A DNA stretch of 64,000 bases, taken from contig NZ_JAHZAX010000003.1 of the NCBI RefSeq assembly GCF_019423705.1, positions 186,001-250,000 on the forward strand, written 5' to 3'. The notes under the pieces were generated by a model, which ran no database searches, was not told where the DNA came from, and saw nothing but the letters and a program-made list of their open reading frames with translations. This document shows, piece after piece, positions 45,857-53,042 of the stretch. A program made the translations under genes and the position numbers. The stretch is from Ruminococcus sp. (lineage in GTDB: Bacteria > Bacillota > Clostridia > Oscillospirales > Ruminococcaceae). The stretch's first letter is position 1. Each line of letters opens with the position of its first letter.

Positions 45857-45898
45857 CTGGACTTCGGGCAGGTTACTTTGTAGCCTGAGGAGCGGACA
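45857..45898. repeat. ACTTCGGGC family repeat (half copy)
   Basis: CTGGACTTCGGGC...ACTTTGTAGCCTGAGGAGCGGA, the left half of the long hairpin repeat at 38348-38426. Confidence 0.55.
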
Positions 45899-45904
45899 GA
45901 CTTT

Positions 45905-45950
45905 AAACCGTACACAGCGTTAAGCCGTACTGTGTGCGGTTTGTTTTTTA
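45905..45950 (+). terminator. Terminator of the deacetylase gene
   Basis: AAACCGTACACAG...CTGTGTGCGGTTT followed by GTTTTTT. Confidence 0.85.
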
Positions 45951-45960
45951 TCGACATATA

Positions 45961-45989
45961 TTGACAAGAGAACAAAAGTATGCTAGAAT
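45961..45989 (+). promoter_or_regulatory. Promoter of the interrupted type I toxin copy
   Basis: TTGACA (45961-45966), 17 bp, TAGAAT (45984-45989); downstream sequence matches the leader of the intact toxin gene. Confidence 0.75.
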
Positions 45990-46058
45990 ATGCGTAGGGC
46001 ATACTGCAACGACGGTAGGCGGTTTAAATCTTCCTCCAGTTTTGGAGGTGAGCAAGAT

Positions 46059-46112
46059 ATGAGCGTGATGGAAGTACTTACGTTACTGTCTTTACCGTTC
46101 TTAGGGAACTAA
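46059..46112 (+). pseudogene. Type I toxin gene truncated by the mobile element
   Basis: The first ten codons (MSVMEVLTLL) and the whole leader, including the CCTCC/GGAGG hairpin, match the intact toxin at 41237-41350. After CTG at 46088 the sequence changes completely to that of the mobile element, leaving a 17-residue peptide ending SLPFLGN. The rest of the toxin gene should lie at the far end of the element, outside the window. Confidence 0.8.
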
Positions 46113-47710
46113 TCAAAGTTTTCTAAATCAATAACACCGACACCAACAAAGTAGACATCAACGTTATAGTTTCTATTTTTCCGTGTACCAATGCCTTCAT
46201 AGACTTTGATACGCTCCTCTAAGCTATGCAGAACGTCATAGTTAAGCGTTTCCACACACTCATATTTTGCTACGATTGAGAAAAAGTGATTTACATCACT
46301 ACTCGATTTTTTTATTTTTACGGCTTCTTCGTTTAATTCAATCCTTTGGGATTTCAATGAATTTTGCGTTTTTGCATTTTCTTCCGAAAGCAGAACAAAT
46401 ACTTCTTGACTTACATTCCCTTTGAGTTTATCCATATACAACAAGCTCAACGTGTTTTGTAATTCATCAAGTTCAAGGTTTAATGCGGAAAGTTCTTTCT
46501 CAATCTGAGCAAGGCGTTTAGCGTTGCTGCTGATGATCTGGTTGCTCACGATCGCCTTAAAATGCTCGAAGTCTTTGTTGGCAAACAATATGACTTTTTT
46601 TATTTCGCACAAGACCAATTCAGCAAGCTTGCTTTCTGTGATATAATGCGCTGAACATTCTTTTATCTGCTTTGCGTATCCGCTGCACAAATAGTGATTA
46701 TACCGCACATTGTTTCTGCTTCGCCTGATATACATTATTCGTCCGCAGTCTGAGCAGTAAGCAAGACGTTCAAAAAGTGCTGGTTCGGTAAATCTTGTAT
46801 GCCGAACTTTTTTATCTCGGATTTCTTTAGCTTTCTTGAAAGTTTCACGATCAATAATCGCTTCGTGAGTGTTAGGAAATATCTTGTAATCTTCCTTATC
46901 TTTCCGAGTTATCTTCTTGGACTTGTAGAACTTCTTTTCAGTTTTGAAATTCACGGTGTCACCGCAATATTCCTGATGATCAAGGATCTCGCTTACTGTC
47001 GCTGTTGTCCATAGACAAGGTTCTAGTTCAGCATATGAACCCTTGCGAATATCTCCACGATACGCTCTGGGCGATAAAACTTTGTTTGCAAAAAGATAAT
47101 TTGCAATGTACTGCACGCCCTTGTTTTCGTAGGCAAATAGTCGAAAAATCAGTCTTACGTTTTCAGCCGCCGGTTCGTCTACAATCCATTGCTTTTGCTC
47201 GTCTTTTTTGTATCCATAGATTGGATTCGGGCTAAGTCGTTTTCCTGCGTTGCCTTTGCTCTGAATCACAGCTTTTTGTTTCTTTGAAATATCCCTTGCA
47301 TACCAGTCATTCATTAGGTTGTGAAACGGAAGAAAATCCATTCCCATACCTTCCTTGGAATTAACGTTGTCCGTAACAGCTATAAACTCAACTTCGTACT
47401 GTGCAAATACAATTTCTGTGTAGTATCCGGACATAACATAATCACGTCCGAAACGGGAAAGGTCTTTCACAATAACTGTGCTTACCAATCTGTTCTGTAT
47501 GTCATCAAGCATTGAACGAAAACCAGCTCTTTCAAACGTCGTTCCACTCACACCATCATCGACATAGTACTTGCAATTCATAAAGCCGTTTTTGTTCGCA
47601 TATTCTGAAAGAATTGCTTTCTGATTTTTGATACTATTACTCTCACCATTTAATTCATCATCTTGACTTAGTCTGCAATAGAGAGCCGTTATTTTTTCTG
47701 CTGTTTGCAC
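46109..47710 (-). CDS. Large serine recombinase (element integrase)
   Basis: 533 residues. Integrase/excisionase of the TnpX type. The catalytic domain starts ALYCRLSQDDELNGES (Ser15 as nucleophile), followed by YVDDGVSGTTFERAGF and VIVKDLSRFGRDY; then the recombinase domain; a zinc ribbon CSDCGRIMYI...CSGYAKQIKEC; and a C-terminal coiled coil (about 400-470). Start: GTG at 47710 after AAGGAGG. The longer ORF start at 47794 falls in the -35 box of its own promoter and is rejected. Its stop is about 20 bp from the left end of the element. Confidence 0.94.
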   Translation of the reverse strand: MQTAEKITALYCRLSQDDELNGESNSIKNQKAILSEYANKNGFMNCKYYVDDGVSGTTFERAGFRSMLDDIQNRLVSTVIVKDLSRFGRDYVMSGYYTEIVFAQYEVEFIAVTDNVNSKEGMGMDFLPFHNLMNDWYARDISKKQKAVIQSKGNAGKRLSPNPIYGYKKDEQKQWIVDEPAAENVRLIFRLFAYENKGVQYIANYLFANKVLSPRAYRGDIRKGSYAELEPCLWTTATVSEILDHQEYCGDTVNFKTEKKFYKSKKITRKDKEDYKIFPNTHEAIIDRETFKKAKEIRDKKVRHTRFTEPALFERLAYCSDCGRIMYIRRSRNNVRYNHYLCSGYAKQIKECSAHYITESKLAELVLCEIKKVILFANKDFEHFKAIVSNQIISSNAKRLAQIEKELSALNLELDELQNTLSLLYMDKLKGNVSQEVFVLLSEENAKTQNSLKSQRIELNEEAVKIKKSSSDVNHFFSIVAKYECVETLNYDVLHSLEERIKVYEGIGTRKNRNYNVDVYFVGVGVIDLENFD

Positions 47711-47765
47711 GATATTTTTCCTCCTTACTTTCTCTGCAAACAGGCTATGATAATCAACTGTATTT

Positions 47766-47794
47766 ATTATACCACAAACGCTATTCACTTTCAA
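47766..47794 (-). promoter_or_regulatory. Recombinase promoter
   Basis: Minus-strand TTGAAA (47789-47794), 17 bp, TATAAT (47766-47771). The stretch 47795-47988 is A+T rich with no gene. Confidence 0.75.
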
Positions 47795-47988
47795 GCTTTA
47801 ATGCACTAAAATCTCGTGCGACAGCAAAAAAATTTTCAGATGTTCTTCAATATTTTTTTGTCAAGTTGCTTTTTTGGAATTATTTCGATAAGTTCCTCTA
47901 TAAGTAATACCGAGATTTTTCGCCATAATGCAACCAAAACAGGATTATTTTTGACAAATTCCGCAACTTTTGTAGACTTGCACAAAAG

Positions 47989-48396
47989 TCACTTTCCTAG
48001 CCTGTGCAGTTTGACAAGAGTTTGAAGCATATCAAGGCACTTATTAATTCTCTTTCTGCAAGCCTGTCTGCTTATCCCGTGTTTTCTCCCGATTTCTGTA
48101 AGAGTAACCCCTTCTTCAAGATAATATTCGACAACAAGTCTGTGTCCGGCTGGATCAATAAGCCGCAAGTCCTCCAAAGCTTCATAAAGAGCTTGGCAGG
48201 ACTTTTTTGTTTCTTCGCTCTGCTTCCAGCTCATATAGGCTGCATATGATAGCCCCCAGTCGCAGTCAGAACCACAACTACAGATATTGTTACGCCGCCT
48301 AAGCTCCGCTTCACGTTCACGCTCATAGCGTTCACGCCTTTTCATAATCTTGACCCATCGACTAATATCATCGGAATAATCTTTATCAGTCTGCAT
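47989..48396 (-). CDS. Sigma-70 region 4-like regulator
   Basis: 135 residues. The N-terminal half is very charged (KRRERYEREREAELRRR) with CSCGSDC; the C-terminal half is a sigma region 4-like helix-turn-helix: LVVEYYLEEGVTLTEIGRKH then GISRQACRKRINKCLDML. Such proteins regulate excision or transfer genes in several Firmicutes elements. The ATG at 48396 follows GGAGGTAAGAAGAATT; start codon and ribosome site lie in a perfect hairpin (48392-48422), so translation is probably controlled. Upstream ORF extensions run through the promoter at 48448-48476. Confidence 0.75.
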   Translation of the reverse strand: MQTDKDYSDDISRWVKIMKRRERYEREREAELRRRNNICSCGSDCDWGLSYAAYMSWKQSEETKKSCQALYEALEDLRLIDPAGHRLVVEYYLEEGVTLTEIGRKHGISRQACRKRINKCLDMLQTLVKLHRLGK

Positions 48397-48422
48397 AATT
48401 CTTCTTACCTCCGAATTATGCA
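48392..48422 (-). promoter_or_regulatory. Hairpin enclosing ribosome site and start codon
   Basis: Ten-base arms TGCATAATTC (48392-48401) and GAATTATGCA (48413-48422) are perfect; the loop holds GGAGG and one arm holds the ATG. Confidence 0.65.
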
Positions 48423-48447
48423 GGCTGGCTAATTTAATTCTAATGCG

Positions 48448-48476
48448 ATTATACCACATTTTTTCAGTAAGTACAA
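48448..48476 (-). promoter_or_regulatory. Promoter of the sigma-like regulator
   Basis: Minus-strand TTGTAC (48471-48476), 17 bp, TATAAT (48448-48453). Confidence 0.7.
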
Positions 48477-48614
48477 TGATTTTACAAAATGCAGTTGTTA
48501 ATTTTCTGTAAACTATCATAAAAGTACAAAACTTTGGTTGCGTTTTACGATTTTTCATCGGCTATAAATAATAGAGGGACATTTTGTATACCTAGACTTG
48601 TAAAACAGATAAAA

Positions 48615-48762
48615 TAATTTCGATAACCGAAATTAAAAAAAGGCTGTAAGCCTGAAATTTCAAAACCGCCCGTTTAGGGTGGTTTCAAAAACAGCAAGCA
48701 CCGACATTTGTGCCACAAATGTCTGAATTTCCAAAAATTCAGCTTGTTAGGGAGAACCCTAA
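48615..48762. other. Array of six hairpins, candidate oriT
   Basis: Successive inverted repeats: TAATTTCG/CGAAATTA (48615-48635), AGGCT/AGCCT (48641-48653), AAACCgCCC/GGGtGGTTT (48663-48685), a perfect 10-bp-arm repeat GACATTTGTG/CACAAATGTC (48703-48723), CTGAATTT/AAATTCAG (48723-48742), TTAGGG/CCCTAA (48747-48762), then AGACCCCGACAATG. Dense hairpins directly upstream of mobC and relaxase genes are typical of transfer origins. The nick site is unknown. A weak promoter match (TTTACG-N18-TACAAT, 48824-48853) could drive mobC. Confidence 0.6.
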
Positions 48763-48902
48763 GACCCCGACAATGTTCAGAAAAATATCTAATTGAAAAA
48801 TTAATATTTCTATGAACAAAGAATTTACGGCAAAGCCGAAAAAAGAATACAATGCTAAAGCAATAAAATGTGTATTTTTTATTAAGCGAGGTAAAAAAGC
48901 AA

Positions 48903-49241
48903 ATGGATAATAGCAGAAATAATATTGTTAAATTCCGAGTTGACGATGTGGAATTGGAAGTTTTAATTACTAAAATTAAACTTGCGAAGTGTAAAAGTAT
49001 GAGCGACTATCTTCGCCGAATATCGCTAGGCGGAAGAATTGTAAATGTTGATACAAGTGAATTTACCGAAATGAAAAAGGTGATGAAAAATGCTGCGGAT
49101 AACATCAATCAGATCGCAAAACTAGCAAATTCTCAGAAGTCGATTTATATAGATGATATTGAAGAAATACAGAGAAAGGTTGATGAGATATGGCAACAAC
49201 AAGCATACATTCTATCTCTACTACGCAAGTTAGAGCGTTAG
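48903..49241 (+). CDS. MobC-like relaxosome accessory protein
   Basis: 112 residues. N-terminal ribbon-helix-helix (IVKFRVDDVELEVLITKIKL, CKSMSDYLRRISLG) and a helical C-terminus (KNAADNINQIAKLANSQK) characteristic of MobC proteins that open oriT for the relaxase. The ATG at 48903 is about eleven bases from GCGAGG; the in-frame ATG at 48870 lies upstream of that site. It overlaps the relaxase gene by 52 bp. Confidence 0.85.
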   Translation: MDNSRNNIVKFRVDDVELEVLITKIKLAKCKSMSDYLRRISLGGRIVNVDTSEFTEMKKVMKNAADNINQIAKLANSQKSIYIDDIEEIQRKVDEIWQQQAYILSLLRKLER

Positions 49242-50587
49242 CGTATATCATAAACGAAAACAAAACGAATGGCGGTATGCTTGTTGATTCATTTATGTGT
49301 TCCCGAAACCCAGATGAAGCCGATAAAGATTTTTCACGCATTCAGAATTACATCGGTACAGGAAGATGTAAGGTGCTTGCCCAACACATAGTTCAGAGCT
49401 TCAAGCCTAATGAAGTCACACCTGAAAAAGCATTTGAGATCGGCAAGGAACTATGCGACAGATTATTGAAAAGTCAGTATCAATATGTGTTGGCGGTTCA
49501 TACCGATAAAAAGCATATACATTGCCATATAGTTTTCAATAATACTAACCTTGAAAACGGTAAAAGTTTTGCATATTTAGAGGACAGGGGCAAAAAGAAA
49601 TCTTGGGAAACTTTACGAAAAATCAGCGATGAATTGTGTAAGGAAAATGGTTTATCAATAGTGCAAGACCCTGACAAAAATAAGGGCAAAAGTTGGTACG
49701 AGTGGGACAAAAATAAACAAGGACAATCGTGGAAAACAAAGTTAAAATTTGCACTTGATGAATGTATAATGCAGAGTGCAGATTTTGATGAATTTATTCA
49801 AAACGCCAAAAACAAAGGCATTGAAGTTACATATAATCCGGAGCATAAAATTGATCTAAAATTCCGTATGCAAGGACAAGAAAAATGGAGCAGAGCAAAG
49901 ACACTTGGCTGGTATTATGAAACGCCACAGATCAAAAGGCGTATTGAGCAATACAACTATTTCAAACAAGGTGAATATGGACGTCGGCAAAGGACGAAGA
50001 TCATTGACACATCAAGCGATAAAATCCAGTCAAGTAAAGGGCTTGAGAGGTGGGCAAATATACAGAATATGAAGGAAGCTTCACGAGTAATCAATATACT
50101 TACCAATCAAGGTTTAAGCAGCACCGATGAAATAGAAAACAAGGCTATCTCAAATTTCACAGAAAGAGTGAACTTGGTCAATAATCTCAACTCATTGAAG
50201 AATAGTATAGACGATATTGATGAGCAAATAAAGAACCTAAGACTTTTCCGGAAGTACAAGCCTATTAACGAGGAATACAATTCTCAGAAGTCTGATAGGA
50301 AGAAAGCAAAATATGAGGAAACACACAGCCTTGAGCTTAAGAAATTTCACAAGGCTGGACAATATTTGACGGAAAAATTCCCGGATAAAAAGCTGCCGAA
50401 AGAAGAAGTCTTGCAAAAACGTAAGGCGGAATTAATAGAGCAAAGAAATACCGCCAATTCTCTGTATTGCGAAATCAAGGAAAAGATCAAAGACCTTGAC
50501 TATGCGAGAACGGCGGTTAATGATTATCTTGAAAATGAACGTGAGAATACTCTCAAACGAGCTAAGAAAAAAGGTGACCTTGAATAA
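49190..50587 (+). CDS. MOBP-type relaxase
   Basis: 465 residues. Nicks oriT and pilots the strand. The candidate catalytic Tyr is in ALAYIINENKTNGG near the N-terminus; motif III is AVHTDKKHIHCHIVFN, with the three-His metal site. The C-terminal ~190 residues are helical and charged, with a DUF-like tail ending KRAKKKGDLE. The ATG follows GAAAGG at ten bases and overlaps mobC. The stop at 50587 abuts the convergent RHH gene at 50588. Confidence 0.9.
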   Translation: MATTSIHSISTTQVRALAYIINENKTNGGMLVDSFMCSRNPDEADKDFSRIQNYIGTGRCKVLAQHIVQSFKPNEVTPEKAFEIGKELCDRLLKSQYQYVLAVHTDKKHIHCHIVFNNTNLENGKSFAYLEDRGKKKSWETLRKISDELCKENGLSIVQDPDKNKGKSWYEWDKNKQGQSWKTKLKFALDECIMQSADFDEFIQNAKNKGIEVTYNPEHKIDLKFRMQGQEKWSRAKTLGWYYETPQIKRRIEQYNYFKQGEYGRRQRTKIIDTSSDKIQSSKGLERWANIQNMKEASRVINILTNQGLSSTDEIENKAISNFTERVNLVNNLNSLKNSIDDIDEQIKNLRLFRKYKPINEEYNSQKSDRKKAKYEETHSLELKKFHKAGQYLTEKFPDKKLPKEEVLQKRKAELIEQRNTANSLYCEIKEKIKDLDYARTAVNDYLENERENTLKRAKKKGDLE

Positions 50588-50905
50588 TCAGAATGGTGTT
50601 TCATCATCTGATGTTTCTTCTGAATTATTTCTTACATACTCGTCATTGGCTTCAATTTCAGCCATATAGCATTCGATAGCGTTATTGATAAATTCATTCA
50701 TACTCATATTTTGTTTTGCAACATATTCTTTAAGTTCTTCACGTTTGCCTTTGGGGACATAAAGGGTAACACGATCATAATTTTTGTCACGGTATTTTGT
50801 ATTTGTCCTTGATCTGACTGTTTGCTTGCAGTCATCGCAAACACCGGACCGATTAACAGCACTTTCATAGTAATTGCCACAATTCTTACAGCGGACTGTA
50901 TACAT
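50588..50905 (-). CDS. Zinc-ribbon plus ribbon-helix-helix regulator
   Basis: 105 residues. N-terminal zinc ribbon CKNCGNYYE...CDDCKQ, central RHH segment YDRVTLYVPKGKREELKEYV, AKQNMSMNEFINNAIECYM, and an acidic tail ending SDDETPF. The last residues resemble the SSB C-terminal tip. Its promoter (50960-50988) and the divergent promoter at 51033-51061 both carry ACAATG-type sites, so this is probably an autoregulated repressor of the leading operon. Confidence 0.75.
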   Translation of the reverse strand: MYTVRCKNCGNYYESAVNRSGVCDDCKQTVRSRTNTKYRDKNYDRVTLYVPKGKREELKEYVAKQNMSMNEFINNAIECYMAEIEANDEYVRNNSEETSDDETPF

Positions 50906-50941
50906 TAAATCACCTCATATTTTTTTATTTCTACAAGTCGT

Positions 50942-51091
50942 AAAACAATGACACTACTGATTATATCACAAGAGGTCAAGACTGTCAATATAAACGGCAT
51001 TATTAAATTTCTGTAAACATTATAAATCCCTATTGACAATGCTGTCATTGTGTGATATATTTATTATAGTAAAACAATGACGGCATTGTTT
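50942..51091. promoter_or_regulatory. Divergent promoters with ACAATG-N4-CATTGT operators
   Basis: Minus strand: TTGACA (50983-50988), 17 bp, TATAAT (50960-50965) for the RHH gene. Plus strand: TTGACA (51033-51038), 17 bp, TATATT (51056-51061) for the downstream operon. Inverted repeats ACAATG-CTGT-CATTGT (51036-51051) and AAACAATG-ACGG-CATTGTTT (51072-51091) overlap the plus promoter; a half site AAAACAATGAC (50942-50952) overlaps the minus start region. Confidence 0.8.
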
Positions 51092-51112
51092 AAAGAGAAA
51101 GGATTGATTGTC

Positions 51113-51376
51113 GTGAAAAAGGCTGATATGGAAAAACGTTCTCGTCGTTGGATTGAAGTCCATTAAAAAAATGTAGAAGAATCTATTGATAAGTATGCTA
51201 ATGGTAAGATTAGTTTTAATTATGTTTCTGCTAAATTTGATGATCTTTCATCAATTATAATGGCTTATGATGTTATAGAACTTCTTTCAAAGTCTGAAAT
51301 TACTGATTTTCAAATTCGCATTGATGTTTTGCGTAATAAGTTTTATAACGTTCGTTCTACTTATTATTCAATTTAA
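51113..51376 (+). pseudogene. Small gene interrupted by an in-frame TAA
   Basis: GTG at 51113 follows GAAAGGATTG. The frame reads 16 codons (starting MKKADMEKRSRRWIEVH), meets TAA at 51164-51166 inside CATTAAAAAAAT, and continues open for 69 more codons (KNVEESIDKYANGKISFNYV ... STYYSI) to TAA at 51376. No ATG restarts it soon after the stop. The joined 87-residue product is not recognised. It is the first gene behind the RHH-controlled promoter. It is either a broken gene, a sequence error in the A-run, or a case of readthrough. Confidence 0.55.
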
Positions 51377-51389
51377 GGGGGTGACTTAT

Positions 51390-51692
51390 ATGTACAGTGA
51401 TAGATACAATTACCGAGAGTATGCTTGTACTCGTGAAGAAATCTTAAAACGTAAGACGTTTCCGTTTGTAATAAATAATGAGGAGTTTGCAGATTATTGT
51501 TTCGCAAAATTTCAAGCAGAATTTACTACTGCAAGATTGATCAAATATGCCGGCAATCAGTATATTTGCTTTGATGATAGAGCCGCAAGAAAGGTTTATA
51601 AACAATTATCGGAAGAACTCCATAAACTCACCCAGAAAGAAAAAGAACTAAGAGAATTTATTGACGCAGAATTCCAGAGTAATATAGAATAG
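51390..51692 (+). CDS. Hypothetical protein
   Basis: 100 residues, not recognised. Tyr-rich N-terminus (MYSDRYNYREYACTREEIL), helical charged C-terminus (KVYKQLSEELHKLTQKEKEL). No membrane segment. The ATG at 51390 follows GGGGGTGA; an earlier in-frame ATG lies inside the preceding gene. Operon member between the interrupted gene and the next small protein. Confidence 0.6.
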   Translation: MYSDRYNYREYACTREEILKRKTFPFVINNEEFADYCFAKFQAEFTTARLIKYAGNQYICFDDRAARKVYKQLSEELHKLTQKEKELREFIDAEFQSNIE

Positions 51693-51705
51693 GGGGGTAT
51701 AAGTT

Positions 51706-51990
51706 ATGGCAAAAAGAATTATTTCTGATGACACAATTACAAACGAGGTTATTACAAGGCTAAAGGAGGAGAAATTCCGTGACAAGTGGGCGGCATTCGC
51801 TATTTCAAAAGAGCATTCTGAAATCAGCAATGCAACAGAGTACATTATAAAATGCGAACCAGAGTTGAGAGACTGGATCGAAAGCTTCATTCCATATATG
51901 GAGCATAAAACCAATAACAACTTAATAGACGATATCATAAAAGACTATTTTGGAGAAGAATTTTATAGAGAGGACGTTGTTCCTTTTTAA
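51706..51990 (+). CDS. Hypothetical protein with SSB-like C-terminal tip
   Basis: 94 residues, not recognised; mostly helical and acidic, ending EEFYREDVVPF. The final acidic-x-PF is like the SSB tip that recruits replication proteins and like the RHH protein and SSB encoded nearby. AGGGGGG precedes the ATG. Confidence 0.6.
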   Translation: MAKRIISDDTITNEVITRLKEEKFRDKWAAFAISKEHSEISNATEYIIKCEPELRDWIESFIPYMEHKTNNNLIDDIIKDYFGEEFYREDVVPF

Positions 51991-52003
51991 TAATTTAAAA
52001 AAG

Positions 52004-52032
52004 CAACTTTTTATCCACCGGATACAAAGTGA
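52004..52032. repeat. Palindromic element, intergenic copy
   Basis: CAACTTT-TTA-TCC-ACC-GGA-TAC-AAAGTGAG, a near copy of the palindromes at 54467-54495 and 63769-63799 which lie inside coding sequence. It sits upstream of ssb. Confidence 0.65.
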
Positions 52033-52058
52033 GATAATCAAAAACAGGAGGAATTTTT

Positions 52059-52499
52059 ATGTTGAACTATGTAATGATGTTGGGAAGACTTACGGCAGAA
52101 CCGGAGCTGAGAACAACGGAAAGCGGCAATGACTTTGCTACATTCTCGATTGCTGTACAGCGACCAAAGCCAAAGGACGGTGAAGCAGCAGCTGACTTCT
52201 TTAACTGCATTGCTTGGCAGAGCCGTGCGAAAATCGTGACAGAATGGTATCACAAGGGTGATATGATAATGCTTGTCGGCACACTCCGTAATCGCCGCTG
52301 GGTAGATAAAAACGGTAATAATCGTATTTCAGAACAGATCGTTATAAAAGAAATTCACTTTACCGGCAGCCAAAAGAAAAGTGAAGCGGCTTCAAATCTT
52401 CCTGCTACGCCAGACACTCTTGACGATTTCACCGTTTTGTCAGAAAGTGACCTTGCAGAGTTTGAAGATGTCTTAGATGATGACGGCGTTCCGTTTTGA
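52059..52499 (+). CDS. ssb: Single-stranded DNA-binding protein
   Basis: 146 residues. OB-fold domain 1-105 (MLNYVMMLGRLTAEPELRTT, FNCIAWQSRAKIVTEW, VGTLRNRRWVDKNG), a short acidic linker, and the C-terminal tip DDDGVPF. Element-encoded SSB protects transferred single strands. The ATG follows ACAGGAGGA. Confidence 0.94.
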   Translation: MLNYVMMLGRLTAEPELRTTESGNDFATFSIAVQRPKPKDGEAAADFFNCIAWQSRAKIVTEWYHKGDMIMLVGTLRNRRWVDKNGNNRISEQIVIKEIHFTGSQKKSEAASNLPATPDTLDDFTVLSESDLAEFEDVLDDDGVPF

Positions 52500-52513
52500 T
52501 AGTGGGAGGGCTT

Positions 52514-52774
52514 ATGGTACAGATTACTGCAAAACACATTAAAAGAACAAATGATATAAAATCAACAAAGGTTGAAACTTCACTATCAGGAAGTTTCGTT
52601 GACATACTTACAGAACTTGCTTCTGGGGTAATTGCTGTTGTTAATGAGATTACCGAACCATTGCCCACAGAGGTCAAATTAAAAGTAACACAGGATTTTA
52701 TTACAGATGTTTATGTAAATATCGTTGAAGGAAATAAAGGAGGAATTGAGGAATATGGTGAAAGTAAGAATTGA
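52514..52774 (+). CDS. Hypothetical protein
   Basis: 86 residues, not recognised. MVQITAKHIKRTNDIKSTKV, then a hydrophobic helix-like region (FVDILTELASGVIAVVNEI). The ATG at 52514 follows GGGAGG. It overlaps the next gene by 20 bp. Confidence 0.6.
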   Translation: MVQITAKHIKRTNDIKSTKVETSLSGSFVDILTELASGVIAVVNEITEPLPTEVKLKVTQDFITDVYVNIVEGNKGGIEEYGESKN

Positions 52775-53030
52775 GGGTTTACCCGAAGAAGTCGAGAAGT
52801 TTGCAGAAAAGCTAAAAAAGGACGGATATGTTTTCTTGCAGGAAAGCAGCAATTATCCGAATAGAAATTCGGATAATGTTCGCAGATACGTTGATATAAA
52901 GGTAGAAAAATATATAGGAGAAAGTAAAAATAAAATCACAGGTATGGGAGGCGCATTTTCTGTCAACATTGCAAAGTATTGCAGCAATGACAAGTACGCC
53001 ATTGATATAAAAGGTGAGAAAAATATATAG
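52755..53030 (+). CDS. DUF3970-like small protein
   Basis: 91 residues. The start MVKVRIEGLPEEVEKFAEKL is the DUF3970 pattern; the rest is basic and Tyr/Asn rich, ending DIKGEKNI. Function unknown. The ATG at 52755 follows TTGAGGAAT, with AAGGAGG a little further upstream, and overlaps the previous gene. Confidence 0.65.
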   Translation: MVKVRIEGLPEEVEKFAEKLKKDGYVFLQESSNYPNRNSDNVRRYVDIKVEKYIGESKNKITGMGGAFSVNIAKYCSNDKYAIDIKGEKNI

Positions 53031-53042
53031 GAGGAAGAAAAA

